The notes under the pieces: model-generated
What the model saw: the letters and a program-made list of their open reading frames with translations, nothing else
Told to the model about the DNA's origin: nothing
Database searches by the model: none
Origin: Jacaranda mimosifolia
Taxonomy: Eukaryota > Streptophyta > Magnoliopsida > Lamiales > Bignoniaceae
Length of the DNA: 64,000 nt
NCBI GenBank assembly: GCA_018894105.1
Contig: CM032118.1
Span: forward strand, 33,274,690-33,338,689
Direction of reading: 5' to 3'
In this document: positions 1 through 10,704 of the stretch, piece after piece
How the letters are laid out: every line of letters begins with the position of its first letter
How positions within the stretch are numbered: position 1 is the stretch's first letter
Made by a program: the position numbers and the translations under genes

Positions 1-1100
1 CCATTGTCTTGACTCCTGTTATCGTTATTATTTTTATCTGAACCCTGTGTGGTTCCATTTTCTTGACTCCTGACATCGTATTGTTGATTTCTGAACCCTT
101 TGTAGTTCTATTGATTCTTGATATCGATATTGTTGCTATCTGAACCCTGTAAGGTTCTATTGATTCTTGATATCGTTATTGTTGATATCTGAACCCTGTG
201 TGGTTCTATTGATTCTTGATATCGTTATTATTGCTATCTGAACCATGTAAGGTTCTATTGATTTTTGATATCGTTATTGTTGCTATCTGAACCCTGTAAG
301 GTTCTATTGATTATTGATATCATTATTGTTGCTATCTGAACCTGTGTGGTTCTATCGTTTTGATTCTTGATATCGTTATTGTTGACATCTGAACCCTGTG
401 TGGTTCTATTAATTCTTGATATCGTTATTGTTGCTATCTGAACCATGTAAGGTTCTATTGATTCTTGATATCGTTATTGTTGCTATCTGAACCCTGTAAG
501 GTTCTATTGATTCTTGATATCGTTATTATTGCTATCTGAACCTGTGTGGTTCTATCGTTTTGATTCTTGATATCGTTATTATTGATATCTGAACCATGTG
601 TGGTTCTATTGATTATTGATATCGTTATTGTTGCTATCTGAACCATGTAAGGTTCTATTGATTCTTGATATCGTTATTATTGCTATCTGAACCTGTGTGG
701 TTCTATCGTTTTGATTCTTGATATCGTTATTGTTGATATCTAAACCTTGTGTGGTTCTATTGATTCTTGATATCGTTATTGTTGCTATCTGAACCCTGTA
801 AGGTTCTATTGGTTCTTGATATCGTTATTGTTGCTATCTGAACCTGTGTGGTTCTATCATTTTGATTCTTGGTATCGTTATTGTTGATATCTGAACCCTG
901 TGTGGTTCTATTGATTCTTGATATCGTTATTGTTGCTATCTGAACCTGTGTGGTTCTATCGTTTTGATTCTTGATATCGTTATTGTTGATATATGAACCC
1001 TGTGTGGTTCTATTATCTTGAGTTCTATTATCGTAATTGTTGGGTTTTGGACCCTGTGAAGTTCTATTGTCTTGCTACTGATACTGTTATTGTTAATCAT
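1..1100. repeat. Minisatellite, about 49-bp unit, roughly 22 copies
   Basis: The unit contains TTCTTGATATCGTTATTGTT followed by a CTATCTGAACC segment and then TGTAAGG or TGTGTGG. Variant units carry an extra TCGTTTTGA stretch, giving about 53 bp. Copies are most alike between 100 and 1010 and decay at both edges. Units ending TGTGTGG and TGTAAGG alternate in places, suggesting that a two-unit higher-order repeat was amplified. Confidence 0.9.
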
Positions 1101-1349
1101 TGAACCATGAATCTTACTAAGGTAATCATGTATCAATACTGATTGAGTCAATCAAATGATTTCTGTTCTGGCTTTGAACATTTTCGTGTCTCGTATGTTA
1201 TTGATCAAAGTGAACCTGTACTTGGTCTTGTGATCTGCCATGATGGCATTGTTGTCGTTTTGTAAAGTTCATTGTTCTGCCTTGTTGGCAATTGATTGAT
1301 TGAACTATTGAATTGAAAGATCTGTTTACAAGAGAATTGTTGGGCCGAG

Positions 1350-1533
1350 TACCTTGCCAAGCTGTCATGCTTGAGCTATTGTGATTGCCAAGTTGTTATG
1401 CTTGAGCTAGTGTGATTGCCAAGCTGTCATGCTTGAGCTATTGTGATTGCCAAGCTATTATGCTTGAGCTAATGTTTGCCAAGTTGTTATGCTTGAGCTA
1501 ATGTGATTGCCAAGCTGTCATGCTCGAGCTACT
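1350..1533. repeat. 31-bp tandem repeat, six copies
   Basis: Six head-to-tail copies of a unit beginning GCCAAGCTGTCATGCTTGAG and ending CTATTGTGATT. Copies alternate between GCTGTCATG and GTTGTTATG variants; one copy is shortened to AATGTTT. It lies inside the putative LTR. Confidence 0.9.
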
Positions 1534-1734
1534 AAATTGAATGGTTATTGAACTGTTATGGAGGCACAATGATGTTCTGATATGCATGTGTTGTTCATAT
1601 TATTGACTTGCATATGTGTTGGGTTTGTTATTCTTGTAATCCCATTCTACTCATGGAGCAATAAGGCTGGAGTGGTATTTCAGTCTTGATCGAACTGTTG
1701 TTCCGGGCAACGAGCCTTTTATGCCTCCATCTAT

Positions 1735-1895
1735 TGAGATGATGCCTCCCGACTGTGATCGGTTGAGATGTCCCTAAACCTCCCGAGCAGGATCGGTTGA
1801 GATGATGCCTTCCATCTGTTAAGATGATGCCTTCCCATTGTGATTAGTTGAGATGAACCTAAACCTCCCAAGCAGGATCGGTTGAGATGAACAGG
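1735..1895. repeat. Degenerate GATCGGTTGAGATG repeat
   Basis: GATCGGTTGAGATG occurs three times, interleaved with ATGCCTTCC/ATGCCTCC and CCTCCCGAGCAG segments. The period is irregular (about 30-55 bp). It is part of the putative LTR. Confidence 0.7.
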
Positions 1896-2475
1896 TCGTA
1901 AAGCCGATGGTCACAGTTTCTGACCTAGCAATTGTTAATCTTTGTTTCTTAATGCCTCTTGCTGTGATTCATCATTCTTATATTGAGAAATCATTGATCA
2001 TTATTCGTATGCCTTATATTTTAGACTGGTTATGCATTGCTTACACTATCCTCACTGAGTCCATATGACTCACTCTCGTATATTATTCATCTTTACTCAG
2101 ACAGGTATGAAACCGGAGATTTTGATGACTGATGATCCAAGTGCAGATGTTTCTTTTGGAGCTTGTTGTGTATATATATATGTTTTACTGAATTTGGGAT
2201 GTTATATTAAGAGATGTTGTAATATGTCATGAGTTCTGCTATTATTATAGATGTAAATTTTGAATCTTGGTGCTAGTAGCAACCTTTTGGGCTAAGTTGT
2301 TGTTGAATCTATTATGATGATATTTTAAGCACTCTGATTATAGCTTCCGCATTTTGGGTTCAATCTATTATAAGGTTATATTTTGCTAATGTATATTGGG
2401 TAATTGTGAAAAATTTTATGGGTTATTGAGTTAGCGCCTCAGCTTATGTGCTAACCCGAGATCGGGGCGCTACAA

Positions 2476-2700
2476 TATACAATCTGTAGTATATTATATA
2501 TTATAATATATAGTAAATACAATATATGATATATATATCATAATATATAATGTATTATGTAATATGTTATGTATATTATAGTATATAGTACACATAATAT
2601 ATATAATATATATTATATATAACCCTATGTATGTATATATATTCATATATGTTGCGTCCATGCATATACATATGTTACATGTATATATGCATATGTGTGC
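2476..2700. repeat. AT-rich (TA)n-like low-complexity DNA
   Basis: Almost entirely TATA/ATAT from 2476 to about 2625, grading into TATG/CATA dinucleotide mixtures to 2700. The apparent ORFs on both strands here are simple-sequence artefacts. Confidence 0.85.
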
Positions 2701-3940
2701 ATACCTTTTTTTTTCAATCAGCAAAACCCATTTTTGCCATCAAAAAGAAGAGGATATCTGTTTAATACATGTAACCTTCCTCAAGATCCTCCAGGCCAAC
2801 AAAATTTGGATACCGTATATGTCACAAAATCAAGCACCAAGCTCTTGGTATTAATCTATGGCCACATGAGATACAAATGTTGCAGAACTTCAACAAACTT
2901 TACACATAAAACGATGCCATTTTGATTTAAAGCCAATTAAAATATTTTAAAAAAAGGACAGCACACGGGCTATAATATTGTTCACACGTGCATTCTTGTT
3001 TATATGTAAGAGTAATACATAATATTATACTCAAGTGATGATCATATAGGCGTGCAAAAAAAAACCCCAAAATTGACAGAAAGCCAAAAAAACTAAATTG
3101 AACCAAATCGAACAGAACTAATATATGTTCGGTCCGGCTTTCAGTTTTACACTTTAAAAAAATTTAGTTTTCAATTCGGTTCAGTCTTTTTAATCGGCTA
3201 ACCGAAACCAAACAAAAAATTGAAAAAAATGGTTTGATTCTATTAACTAAATCGAAAATTGATTTAGTCCTTTTATTTTATTTTTCTAAGAATTATTATT
3301 CAAGTGTCTACATCAACAATATAAGTGTGGAATATCATTCATTGTATGCCAGTAATTTTAATAAATTTTATATTTTTTATTTATTTTATAAGTCTAATTA
3401 TATTAATTTTATAAGTCTAAGATAAATAAATGCAAATTTTAAAATAATATAAATGTTAATGGATTTGTAAATTTTTTGATAATGAATGTAACTATCAAAC
3501 ATAACTAAAAATAAAATATATAGAATAAGTTCAATCAAATTACATTTTACAAGTTATACCTACGCAGAGTGATACCCCCATGTAGGTATGATGCCATTTT
3601 CCCTTTTTTTCCTTTTTCCCCCTTTTACCTTTTTTTACTCTCTCGCTCTCTCTCTTTTGGAAACTCTTTAATATTCGACTGACATCCAAACATTGATAGA
3701 TGTTCAAATAAAAATATTTTTTGTTATTAATTATAACTATCAAACATGACTAAAATAAAATTTGAGGAATAATTTCATATAGCTCGTTGTTTTTCACCCA
3801 TTTTTATTTTTTTAGTTTTTATTTCAGAAATTCTTTAATATTAGTTATCTTTTAATTAACACACAAATATTGATAGATAGTCACATAAAAATATTTTTTG
3901 ATAAGGAACATAATGATCGAATAATTTTTTTGATAAGAAA
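2701..3940. other. Intergenic AT-rich DNA, no gene seen
   Basis: No coding signal. About 3046-3230 starts with AGGCGTGCAAAAA and carries self-complementary GGTTCGGT/ACCGAACC-like tracts, reminiscent of the end of a hAT-type MITE, but I cannot find its partner end. A short AACTATCAAACAT(A/G)ACTAAA segment occurs near 3490 and again near 3735, so part of this DNA is duplicated. Confidence 0.5.
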
Positions 3941-3941
3941 C

Positions 3942-4800
3942 ACTAAACTCCTAACCTCCCACATTATGCAAAAGACTCATGCCACTAGGCCAAAGACCAC
4001 TCAATTGGTTCAGGGCTGAGGGCTTAGGGTTTTTTTATACATATGCACACACATCATGAGCCAGTTAGGTCCAAAACTCTTGACCTCTCACATTACACTT
4101 AAGCCATTAGGCTACATGTTTAGGGTTTAAGGTTTTTAACACCAACGTAGATACAAAGAGGCAGACCCAGAAAGTCATGCTTATCGCGAATGGATGCAGT
4201 GTTTGATGCCATTAGGAGACTCATGCCACTGGGCTAAACTCCTGACCTTCCATATTATGTGGGAGACTCATGCCACTGGGCTAAAGGCCATTCAACTGGT
4301 TCAAGGCCAATGGTTTAGGATTTTTTTATACATATGCACACATATCATGAACCTGTTCGGTCCAGAACTCTTGACAAGACAACTATTTTTCATTTATCAT
4401 GCTTCCTTATTCTCAACAAATAAGTCATAGAAGAAAGGCCTGAGACTACCTCTTTGGCTGAATCATAACTATATAGTGAGCGCAAATCTCTCTTCTATCT
4501 TTGGAGCTTCTTTCATAAGATTTGTTTAACAGCAAGATGTCCAACAAAAATTGCAGCCATAATACGTTCGTCTTGCTACTAAACCATATTCAATACCCTG
4601 AACCCTAGAATCCTAGAACCCTGAACTTTGAAACCTAAACACTTTCCAAGTGGCTTGTGGCCCTAATGGCACAAGTTTCCCACATAATATGGGAAGTTAG
4701 GAGTTCGAACTCGAATGGACTCCTGATATGCGTGCATGCAATATAAATAAAAAACCCTAAACCCTAAACCATTAAGTGGCCTCTAGCCCAATGGTAGATG
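3942..4800. repeat. Cluster of tRNA-derived SINE-like fragments in both orientations
   Basis: Three related segments contain a tRNA A-box-like core (GGCCTAGTGGCA or a variant) followed about 35 bp on by a B-box-like GAGTTCGAACTC. A + strand copy lies at about 4645-4765. Two - strand copies lie at about 3942-4090 and 4235-4380; their shared part, including CATACATATGCACACA(C/T)ATCATGA, is about 120 bp long and 296 bp apart. Further partial matches lie at about 4075-4130 and 4770-4800. The + copy runs into AAAAAACCCTAAACCCTAAA. Box spacing is right for a plant SINE, but I saw no clear target duplications. Confidence 0.4.
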
Positions 4801-5019
4801 TCAAGAGACAGGCCAAGAACGTCGTGTTTGTCGCGAATTGAGGCACTGAAAGGCACTTTTTAGTGCCTCAAAAGCAGTTGAAGACAGCGCCTGAAGGCAC
4901 TAAAAAGGCACTGCCTTCTAGAAAAATTTTGCCCTAGCAGCAAAAATAGCCATGCCTTTCTTCAATTATAGCCACGCCTTTTTCAATTGATGCCACGCCT
5001 CTCGTGCAACGTTTCCCAC
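4800..5019. other. Short-repeat intergenic DNA
   Basis: It contains GAGGCACT and AAGGCACT direct and inverted short repeats (4840-4925) and three copies of a GCCA(C/T)GCCT motif (4945-5000) similar to motifs near 19535-19580. No gene is visible. Confidence 0.4.
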
Positions 5020-5740
5020 ACATTAGTTGATACTGATTCGTGCAGAGGAACATACAAAAATAAATGAATACATTAAGCGTGAAAAAAGCAAGTAATAGTC
5101 AAAAAAAGCAATTTTTCCCACAGAATAGTTAATAGTGATTCGTGCAGATGAACAAACAGAAATAAATGAATACATCAAGCGTGAAAGATGCAAGTAATAG
5201 TCAAAAAAATGGTAGAGTTGTCAATCAAAAATCAGTCTTAAACAGTAATAGAAACTATTCTTTGTACTAATCATGCGTAGTTTTCACCCAATTGAACAAA
5301 GCTGGAAAAGAGTTATACAATCTGACTCCATACAGAGGAACAAACAAAAATAAATGAATACATCAGGCGTGAAAAAAGCAATTGAAGAAGGTTGAAGAAG
5401 AGTCATTCAATCTGGTTCCGTACAGAGGAATAAACAAAAATTCATGGCAAGTGAATAGTTCAGGCATGAAAAAAGAGTGAAATGTGAATAGTCTGTCATG
5501 CAAAATGGTTGTCAATCATAAATCAATTTTACTAAGAAAGACTATTCAGTGTATTGTTTATGCATTGTTTTGTCATTCAACCTGACAAATTAAATGAATA
5601 GTTCAGGCGTGAAAAAAGAGTGAAGTGTGAATAGTCTTTCATATAGAGTGGTTGTCAATCATAAATAAATTTTATTGAGAAATACTATTCAATGTATTGT
5701 TTATGCATTGTTTCGTCATTCAACTTGACAAATTAACTTT
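5020..5740. repeat. Direct repeats upstream of the MULE pseudogene
   Basis: A unit of about 95 bp containing GATTCGTGCAGA and AATAAATGAATACATCAAGC lies at about 5020-5110 and 5115-5205, with a partial third at 5325-5385. A second unit of about 135 bp, with CAGGCGTGAAAAAAGAGTGA and TGTTTATGCATTGTTT, lies at about 5460-5590 and 5600-5735. They may be subterminal repeats of the adjacent MULE; I could not find matching DNA downstream of it. Confidence 0.65.
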
Positions 5741-5844
5741 TGTCTTTCAAGTGTGAGAAAAAGGTGAAATGTGATTCATGCAGAAAAGGGTGAAATGTAA
5801 TCTTCACTTTTGTAGCTTAAATATAAGTGTTGGACCAATACTTT

Positions 5845-7320
5845 TAGGCATATCTCATCAACAACCCAATGTTGGTCCTTCTACTTCTCATCAAGAATAT
5901 TCGGGAGGACACTAATATGAGCCTAAGAGTCGACATGCAGACCATAGCTCCCCTGAACCATAAGCAGACAGTTTTCGTGATCGAGAGCTCAGTGATTCAG
6001 AGCCCAATGATTATGACACGGATGAAGTGGCCGATGATGCTAATGAAGAGCTTATACCACCACATGGTGAAGGAACCTCTAATCAAGCACAAGTGGTGAG
6101 GGGACCAACAATGCCCTCTACGGCTGATCAATCACATTTGTATCCTCCACAATAAAAAAAGATCTACCTAGAGACTCTGTGGATATTTCATCTAGAGCGT
6201 ATAGGGGTTATTATGACAGTAGTCGTGGGAAGCTTGAGATGGGCATGGTTTTTAAAGATAAGAAGCAGGTGAAGGCGGTTGTCAAGGATTTCTCCGTACG
6301 TGTTGCTAGACGAGAATATCGTGTTGTTCAGAGTACAACAAAACTATGGAAAGTGGTGTGCAAACTAGGGTGTTCATGGAGTGTCAGGGCAATTCTGAAA
6401 GAACGTATAGGACTGTGGAATATTACAAAGTATGGGGGACCCTCATACTTGTTTGATGACTGAAGTTTCGGTTGATCATAGAAACTTAAGTTAAGATATG
6501 ATCGTTATGGATTTGTTGGGACATGTTCGTGATGAGCCAGCATATAAGATAAAGAGTGTGCAGCAAAATGTCAAGGATAAATATGGATACAAAATTTCAT
6601 ATGCCAAATCATGGAATGCATTGAAACGTGCGAAGGAGCACCTTTTTGGAACATGGGAGAATTCAGTAAGAATGTTACCCAAGTATATGGGAGTTCTCTA
6701 AAAGTGGAATCCAGGCACCATTGTTGAGTGGGAGCATCAACAAACAAGCATACCAAGACAGAAAATGTTGAAGTATGTGTTTTAGGCCTTCAAACTATGT
6801 ATTGATAGGTTTAAACATTGTCGTAAAGTTATTAGTGTGGATGGAAATCATCTATATACGAAATATAGACACAAGATGTTGATTGCGATAGCTATGGATG
6901 CAAATCAATAAGTTCTGCCGTTGGCTTTTGCAATTGTCGATGAAGAAACCTTTTTATCTTGGAAATGGTTTCTGGAGATATTGTCTAAGCACATCATCAG
7001 AGGGATGAAAGGCATGTGCCTAATTTCTGATTGACACCGTGGTCTCTTATCTACTGTTGAATGCATACTTGATTTCACCGCCCCTCGTGGAGTACATCGA
7101 TTCTGTCTAAGGCATGTCTACTCCAACTTCAACAAACATTTAAAAAATGTTCAATTGAAGGATTTATGTTGGAAAGCCGGCGCTACAGTCCAGATTCGAA
7201 AATTTGATAAGCATATGAGGAAAATAAGAGAAACTAATGAGAATGCCTATTCATATTTGCAAAACATTGACAAAGCTCAATAGACATTCTGTCATGATGG
7301 AGAATGGCTCTTTTAAAAGG
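5845..7320 (+). pseudogene. MULE (MuDR-type) transposase pseudogene
   Basis: The conceptual product has, in order: an acidic Asp/Glu/Ser-rich leader (5960-6090); a MuDR N-terminal DNA-binding-like domain (6180-6460) with KDKKQVKAVVKDFSVR, a Cys-containing core and LWNITKY; a helical linker; and the MULE transposase core. VISVDGNHLYTKY (near 6835) carries the first catalytic Asp, LISD (7020-7035) the second, and CLRHVYSNFN (near 7110) the Cys/His signature after it. The reading frame is broken by a frameshift near 6455 and by in-frame stops near 6700, 6784, 6910, 7035 and 7282, and it ends before any SWIM zinc finger. An intact element would excise and reinsert DNA in the nucleus; this copy cannot make a full transposase. 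It is not part of the 9724-14474 element, which has its own ends. Confidence 0.85.
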
Positions 7321-9714
7321 TAAAGACACCTAACTCATTAAAATTTTAACAAAAAATTTAATTATTTTAGCCATTCTAATTATAAATTTGTCATTTATTT
7401 TTCCCAAATACTTTAAAAAATTATTTAAAAATAAGATGCAGTGTTTTATAAAACACAAAAACATCTTATAAAATATAAAAAATTATTAAATATTCAAATA
7501 AATTTAACCAAATACACCCTAACTATTTCAGTACGGATGTATCCACGTTTGCTACGATAGAGCAATATTATTTTCACTAGATTTCTTAAAACCGAATACA
7601 AGCAAGACATAATTTAAAATTATTAAACCAATGTACCAAAAATATTACATTTATACTAAAACATAAATCAAACTTAAAAAAAAAAAAAATGATGACAACT
7701 TGTACATACTTTCTGCAAACCTAGACCGTTTAGATAATATAAACAACCTCCTTGTAAGGATCTAAATTTCATTAATTAATATTTAATTGCGCATGAAACT
7801 TGCTTAATCAATATTAATTAGCAGCCAATTAAGAGTTTGAATTATGAGCAAGGATTCTTGTCAGAACATTACAAGAATTCTCTTCAACTGTACAAATAGT
7901 CCAACTGAGTTAGACAGTTTGACTATATTGTTGCAACCAATCACAAATGACAACAAATTCACGTGGAATGTAATTAATAAAATCTAACTTGTTCTTCATG
8001 CAAAGTTAGAGTACCGTACAAAATGTATATAACAAAATTATTGCATTTTATATGCTAATCACGTAGCTCGATACTTACACCATCAAAATTTAATGAGTCA
8101 TTTCCATGGGAAATGTGCAATTATTGTTTTACTTGACATAATTTGGCTTTCTTTAACTAGAGAAAATAACATGCACAAGAGGCTAAATTTGAAAATTGAA
8201 AGCTGAAAATTTTTAATGGATTCAAAGATTTTCCCCAAATTTCAAAGGAAATATCTCAATTCTACTTATAAGTATCTTACATATATACACTAAAATTAAT
8301 TAATAAGTTAAGTTCAAAGTAAAACATCTTGTGAAAGTCTATCCCATCACGCACGCAAATTACTTTCTTGTTCGTACCAAACACTCCAATTCACCAAACA
8401 ATTTAAGTCTTTTAGTCATATCCTAAATTTCCAGCTACCCTTTTATATCCTACAAGTCAAATGTCGATTGTAGCTAAACGTGTTTTACTTTTCCACATTT
8501 ACCTTAGTTTTCTTAGGGTTAGGTTTTTATGGAAAAATGTTGCATGGGAGATTGACTATATTAGTTAATTAATAATTATTATAGAGAAATTATGAAATTC
8601 TTGAATGAACCAGGTATCATTATATACAATACATCTGGATCCATATAAATCATCGGATCATCAGGGAAAGGACATCGATTTTTCACTCGTTTAATTTTTC
8701 AGTAGTTGATAGATATCCTGAGCAAAAAATTAAAAAAAAATAGTAATAATAAACATTAAAAAAAAAAAAAAACTAAAGCAAGAATGGGACATATTAAGGG
8801 CTTCTTTCGTTTTGGTTGTTGAATCATATTCGGATAGTTTATTCTTAACTAAGCAAACCTCAACTTGTGATATCACATTAATTTTGTTTAGATGTTGTGT
8901 CCCTATGGGTCATTTGCATGGGCTAATTGAAATTGTTAGAACATGAAAACAATGCCATCCATGCTTGGTGTCTCCTAAAATTCATGATAAATACATCCCC
9001 ATGGTTTCATTAGCTATATTTGAACATTATAAAGCTTGTTTTCCCATGTTAAATTTTGTGGGCCCTAAATGAGGAATTGAAATATTAATTATTTGGGACT
9101 ACAGGAGATAGAAGCCACTTAATTATTATTATTATTATTATTATTATTAGACAATAGTATAATTCATGTTACGCTAATGATTGTATTTGAATATACACTT
9201 TTACTCCTAAAAAGTGATACTATTAAATGCCTGATAGTAATATATGTGAAGCTTAATTCTATATTTCCATCAAATATTTGTATCAGTCCATGTCACTTTA
9301 ATTAGCATCAAATTCGATACATCTTTCTTATTACTTATCTCTCTATTACACGAAAATGACAGAAAAATGGGAATTGTTATATTCTTATTGCCTGGCCGGA
9401 ATAGGAATTTAGGGATCATCCAACAATATTGTCAATTATGATCAAGAAATCACTATGTACAAAGAGACATGGTCATTAATTTCACTTGTACCCTTATGGC
9501 ACATCAAGGTCACTTTCTTCTTTAGAACCGGTAGATTAAGAGCCAATTCAACCGACAATTAGGTTTTCTTCCTCCCAATAATTCTAGCTTTAATGATTTT
9601 ACAAACACATGCACGAATTCCCAGCTAGATCTCAGACTATGACATATACGTCAAATAAAAATTGATAATATCAAATTTTATTTCATATTAAAATTTTAAT
9701 AATTTTAACACAAA
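7321..9714. other. Intergenic, no gene recognised
   Basis: AT-rich DNA with poly-A tracts (7675, 8755) and an (ATT)n run at about 9120-9150. I found no ORF with family resemblance, no RNA gene and no clear element ends on either strand. The C-terminal part of the MULE transposase does not resume here. Confidence 0.5.
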
Positions 9715-9723
9715 CACATAACT
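9715..9723. other. 9-bp target site duplication, left copy
   Basis: CACATAACT, identical to 14475-14483 across the PMD transposon. A 9-bp duplication is the hallmark of Mutator-superfamily insertion. Confidence 0.85.
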
Positions 9724-10704
9724 GGACTTTTTTAATAAAAAATAGTAAAAAAAAAAATTACAAAAATACGATACTGTTCAAAAGGTTTATATTTTTGTAG
9801 TAAGTTGCAGTCACAGACTGCAACTTTCAACAGTAATGAATAGTTACTGTTCACAATTTTTTTTTTTTTTCTAAAAAATTTTTATTTTTTTGTGCATAAA
9901 TTCTTTTAGGGCTTGTTCTCCTATATTTTGGGAAAATATTTTTTAGCCCCCCAAAATATTTTAAAATGCATGCACATTCTCCAATATTTTTCCCAAAATA
10001 CTTTAATTTTTGACCAAAAAAATTCTATCATAATTCACCCAAAAAGCCCTACACCCTAAAAAGCACACCTATCATCTCATTTTCTCACTCCATCTTTCAT
10101 ATCAACCATTCATTACTTCACTTATATATACATATATATATACACACACATATATATTTTACATATATGAAAATATTAAAATTTTGCTATTTAAAAAATT
10201 CTAAGACTGATATTTACCGAAAAAATATTTAATGTAATAATTAATTAAAAATATTAAATACCTTATTAATTTTTTTTTAAAATTATTTTAAAATTTTTTT
10301 TCAAAAGAAATGTTAGTTTAATAGTAATAAAAACCTTTGGTTTATTTTCATTTCATTTGATATGAGTCAAGTAACCCTTTCTCTTCCTCCCCCTCCTCCT
10401 CCTCTCTTCTTCATTTTTTTTTTTCTTTTTCTATTTTTCTTTGGTGCGGCCGGCCGGCGACCAGATCTGGTTTTTTTTTCTTTTTTCTTTTTTTAATTAG
10501 TAAAAAAAATAAATAAATAAAATGATTGTTTGCGTTATTGTTTCAGGTTTGAAGGGTGTATACTTATGTATTATTTCGCTTGATTGAGGTAAGTTTTTTA
10601 ATTATGCTAAAATTTAATTATGTTTTAGTTATATTTATTATGTTTTGGTTAATTATCTCCATTAATTAAAGTTTGATTTATGCTTTAGTTATATTAAATA
10701 TGTA
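9724..10704 (+). repeat. Left terminal inverted repeat (about 981 bp)
   Basis: It matches 13500-14474 in reverse complement over nearly its whole length, including AAGTTGCAGTC(N)GACTGCAACTT hairpins near 9805, a purine/pyrimidine-rich CCTCCCCCTCCTCCTCCTCT segment near 10386 and a GCGGCCGGCC block at 10447. The left copy has a few extra bases after that block. It contains a 42-bp exon-like segment (10547-10588) and the last codons of the PMD ORF (stop at 10694). Confidence 0.9.

Larger units (their letters stand above)
1..2474 (+). mobile_element. Putative long LTR of a Ty3/gypsy element (right end; left end outside the window)
   Basis: The block ends in GATCGGGGCGCTACA at 2474, the kind of ...GGGCGNTACA terminus seen on many plant chromovirus-type gypsy LTRs, and is followed at once by unrelated AT-rich DNA. 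No primer-binding site follows, so it would be a 3' LTR or a solo LTR on the + strand. It has no convincing ORF; the translatable stretches at 255-1150 are only minisatellite read-through. Inside are a 49-bp minisatellite, a 31-bp tandem repeat and a repeat carrying GATCGGTTGAGATG. The LTR call rests on the terminus alone, since the partner LTR is not in the window. The alternative is a complex satellite-rich intergenic region. Confidence 0.45.

Noticed and set aside
255..1151. Several - strand ORFs of 60-70 codons
   Set aside because: They are read-through of a 49-bp minisatellite and keep no domain; the Asn/Ile-rich repeats follow the DNA repeat.
4690..4715. Possible tRNA gene (B-box GAGTTCGAACTC)
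   Set aside because: No cloverleaf with acceptor stem and anticodon arm could be formed; it fits a tRNA-derived SINE better.
4748..4772. CCCTAAACCCTAAA telomere-like motif
   Set aside because: Only two or three units within a SINE-like tail; too short for an interstitial telomere array.
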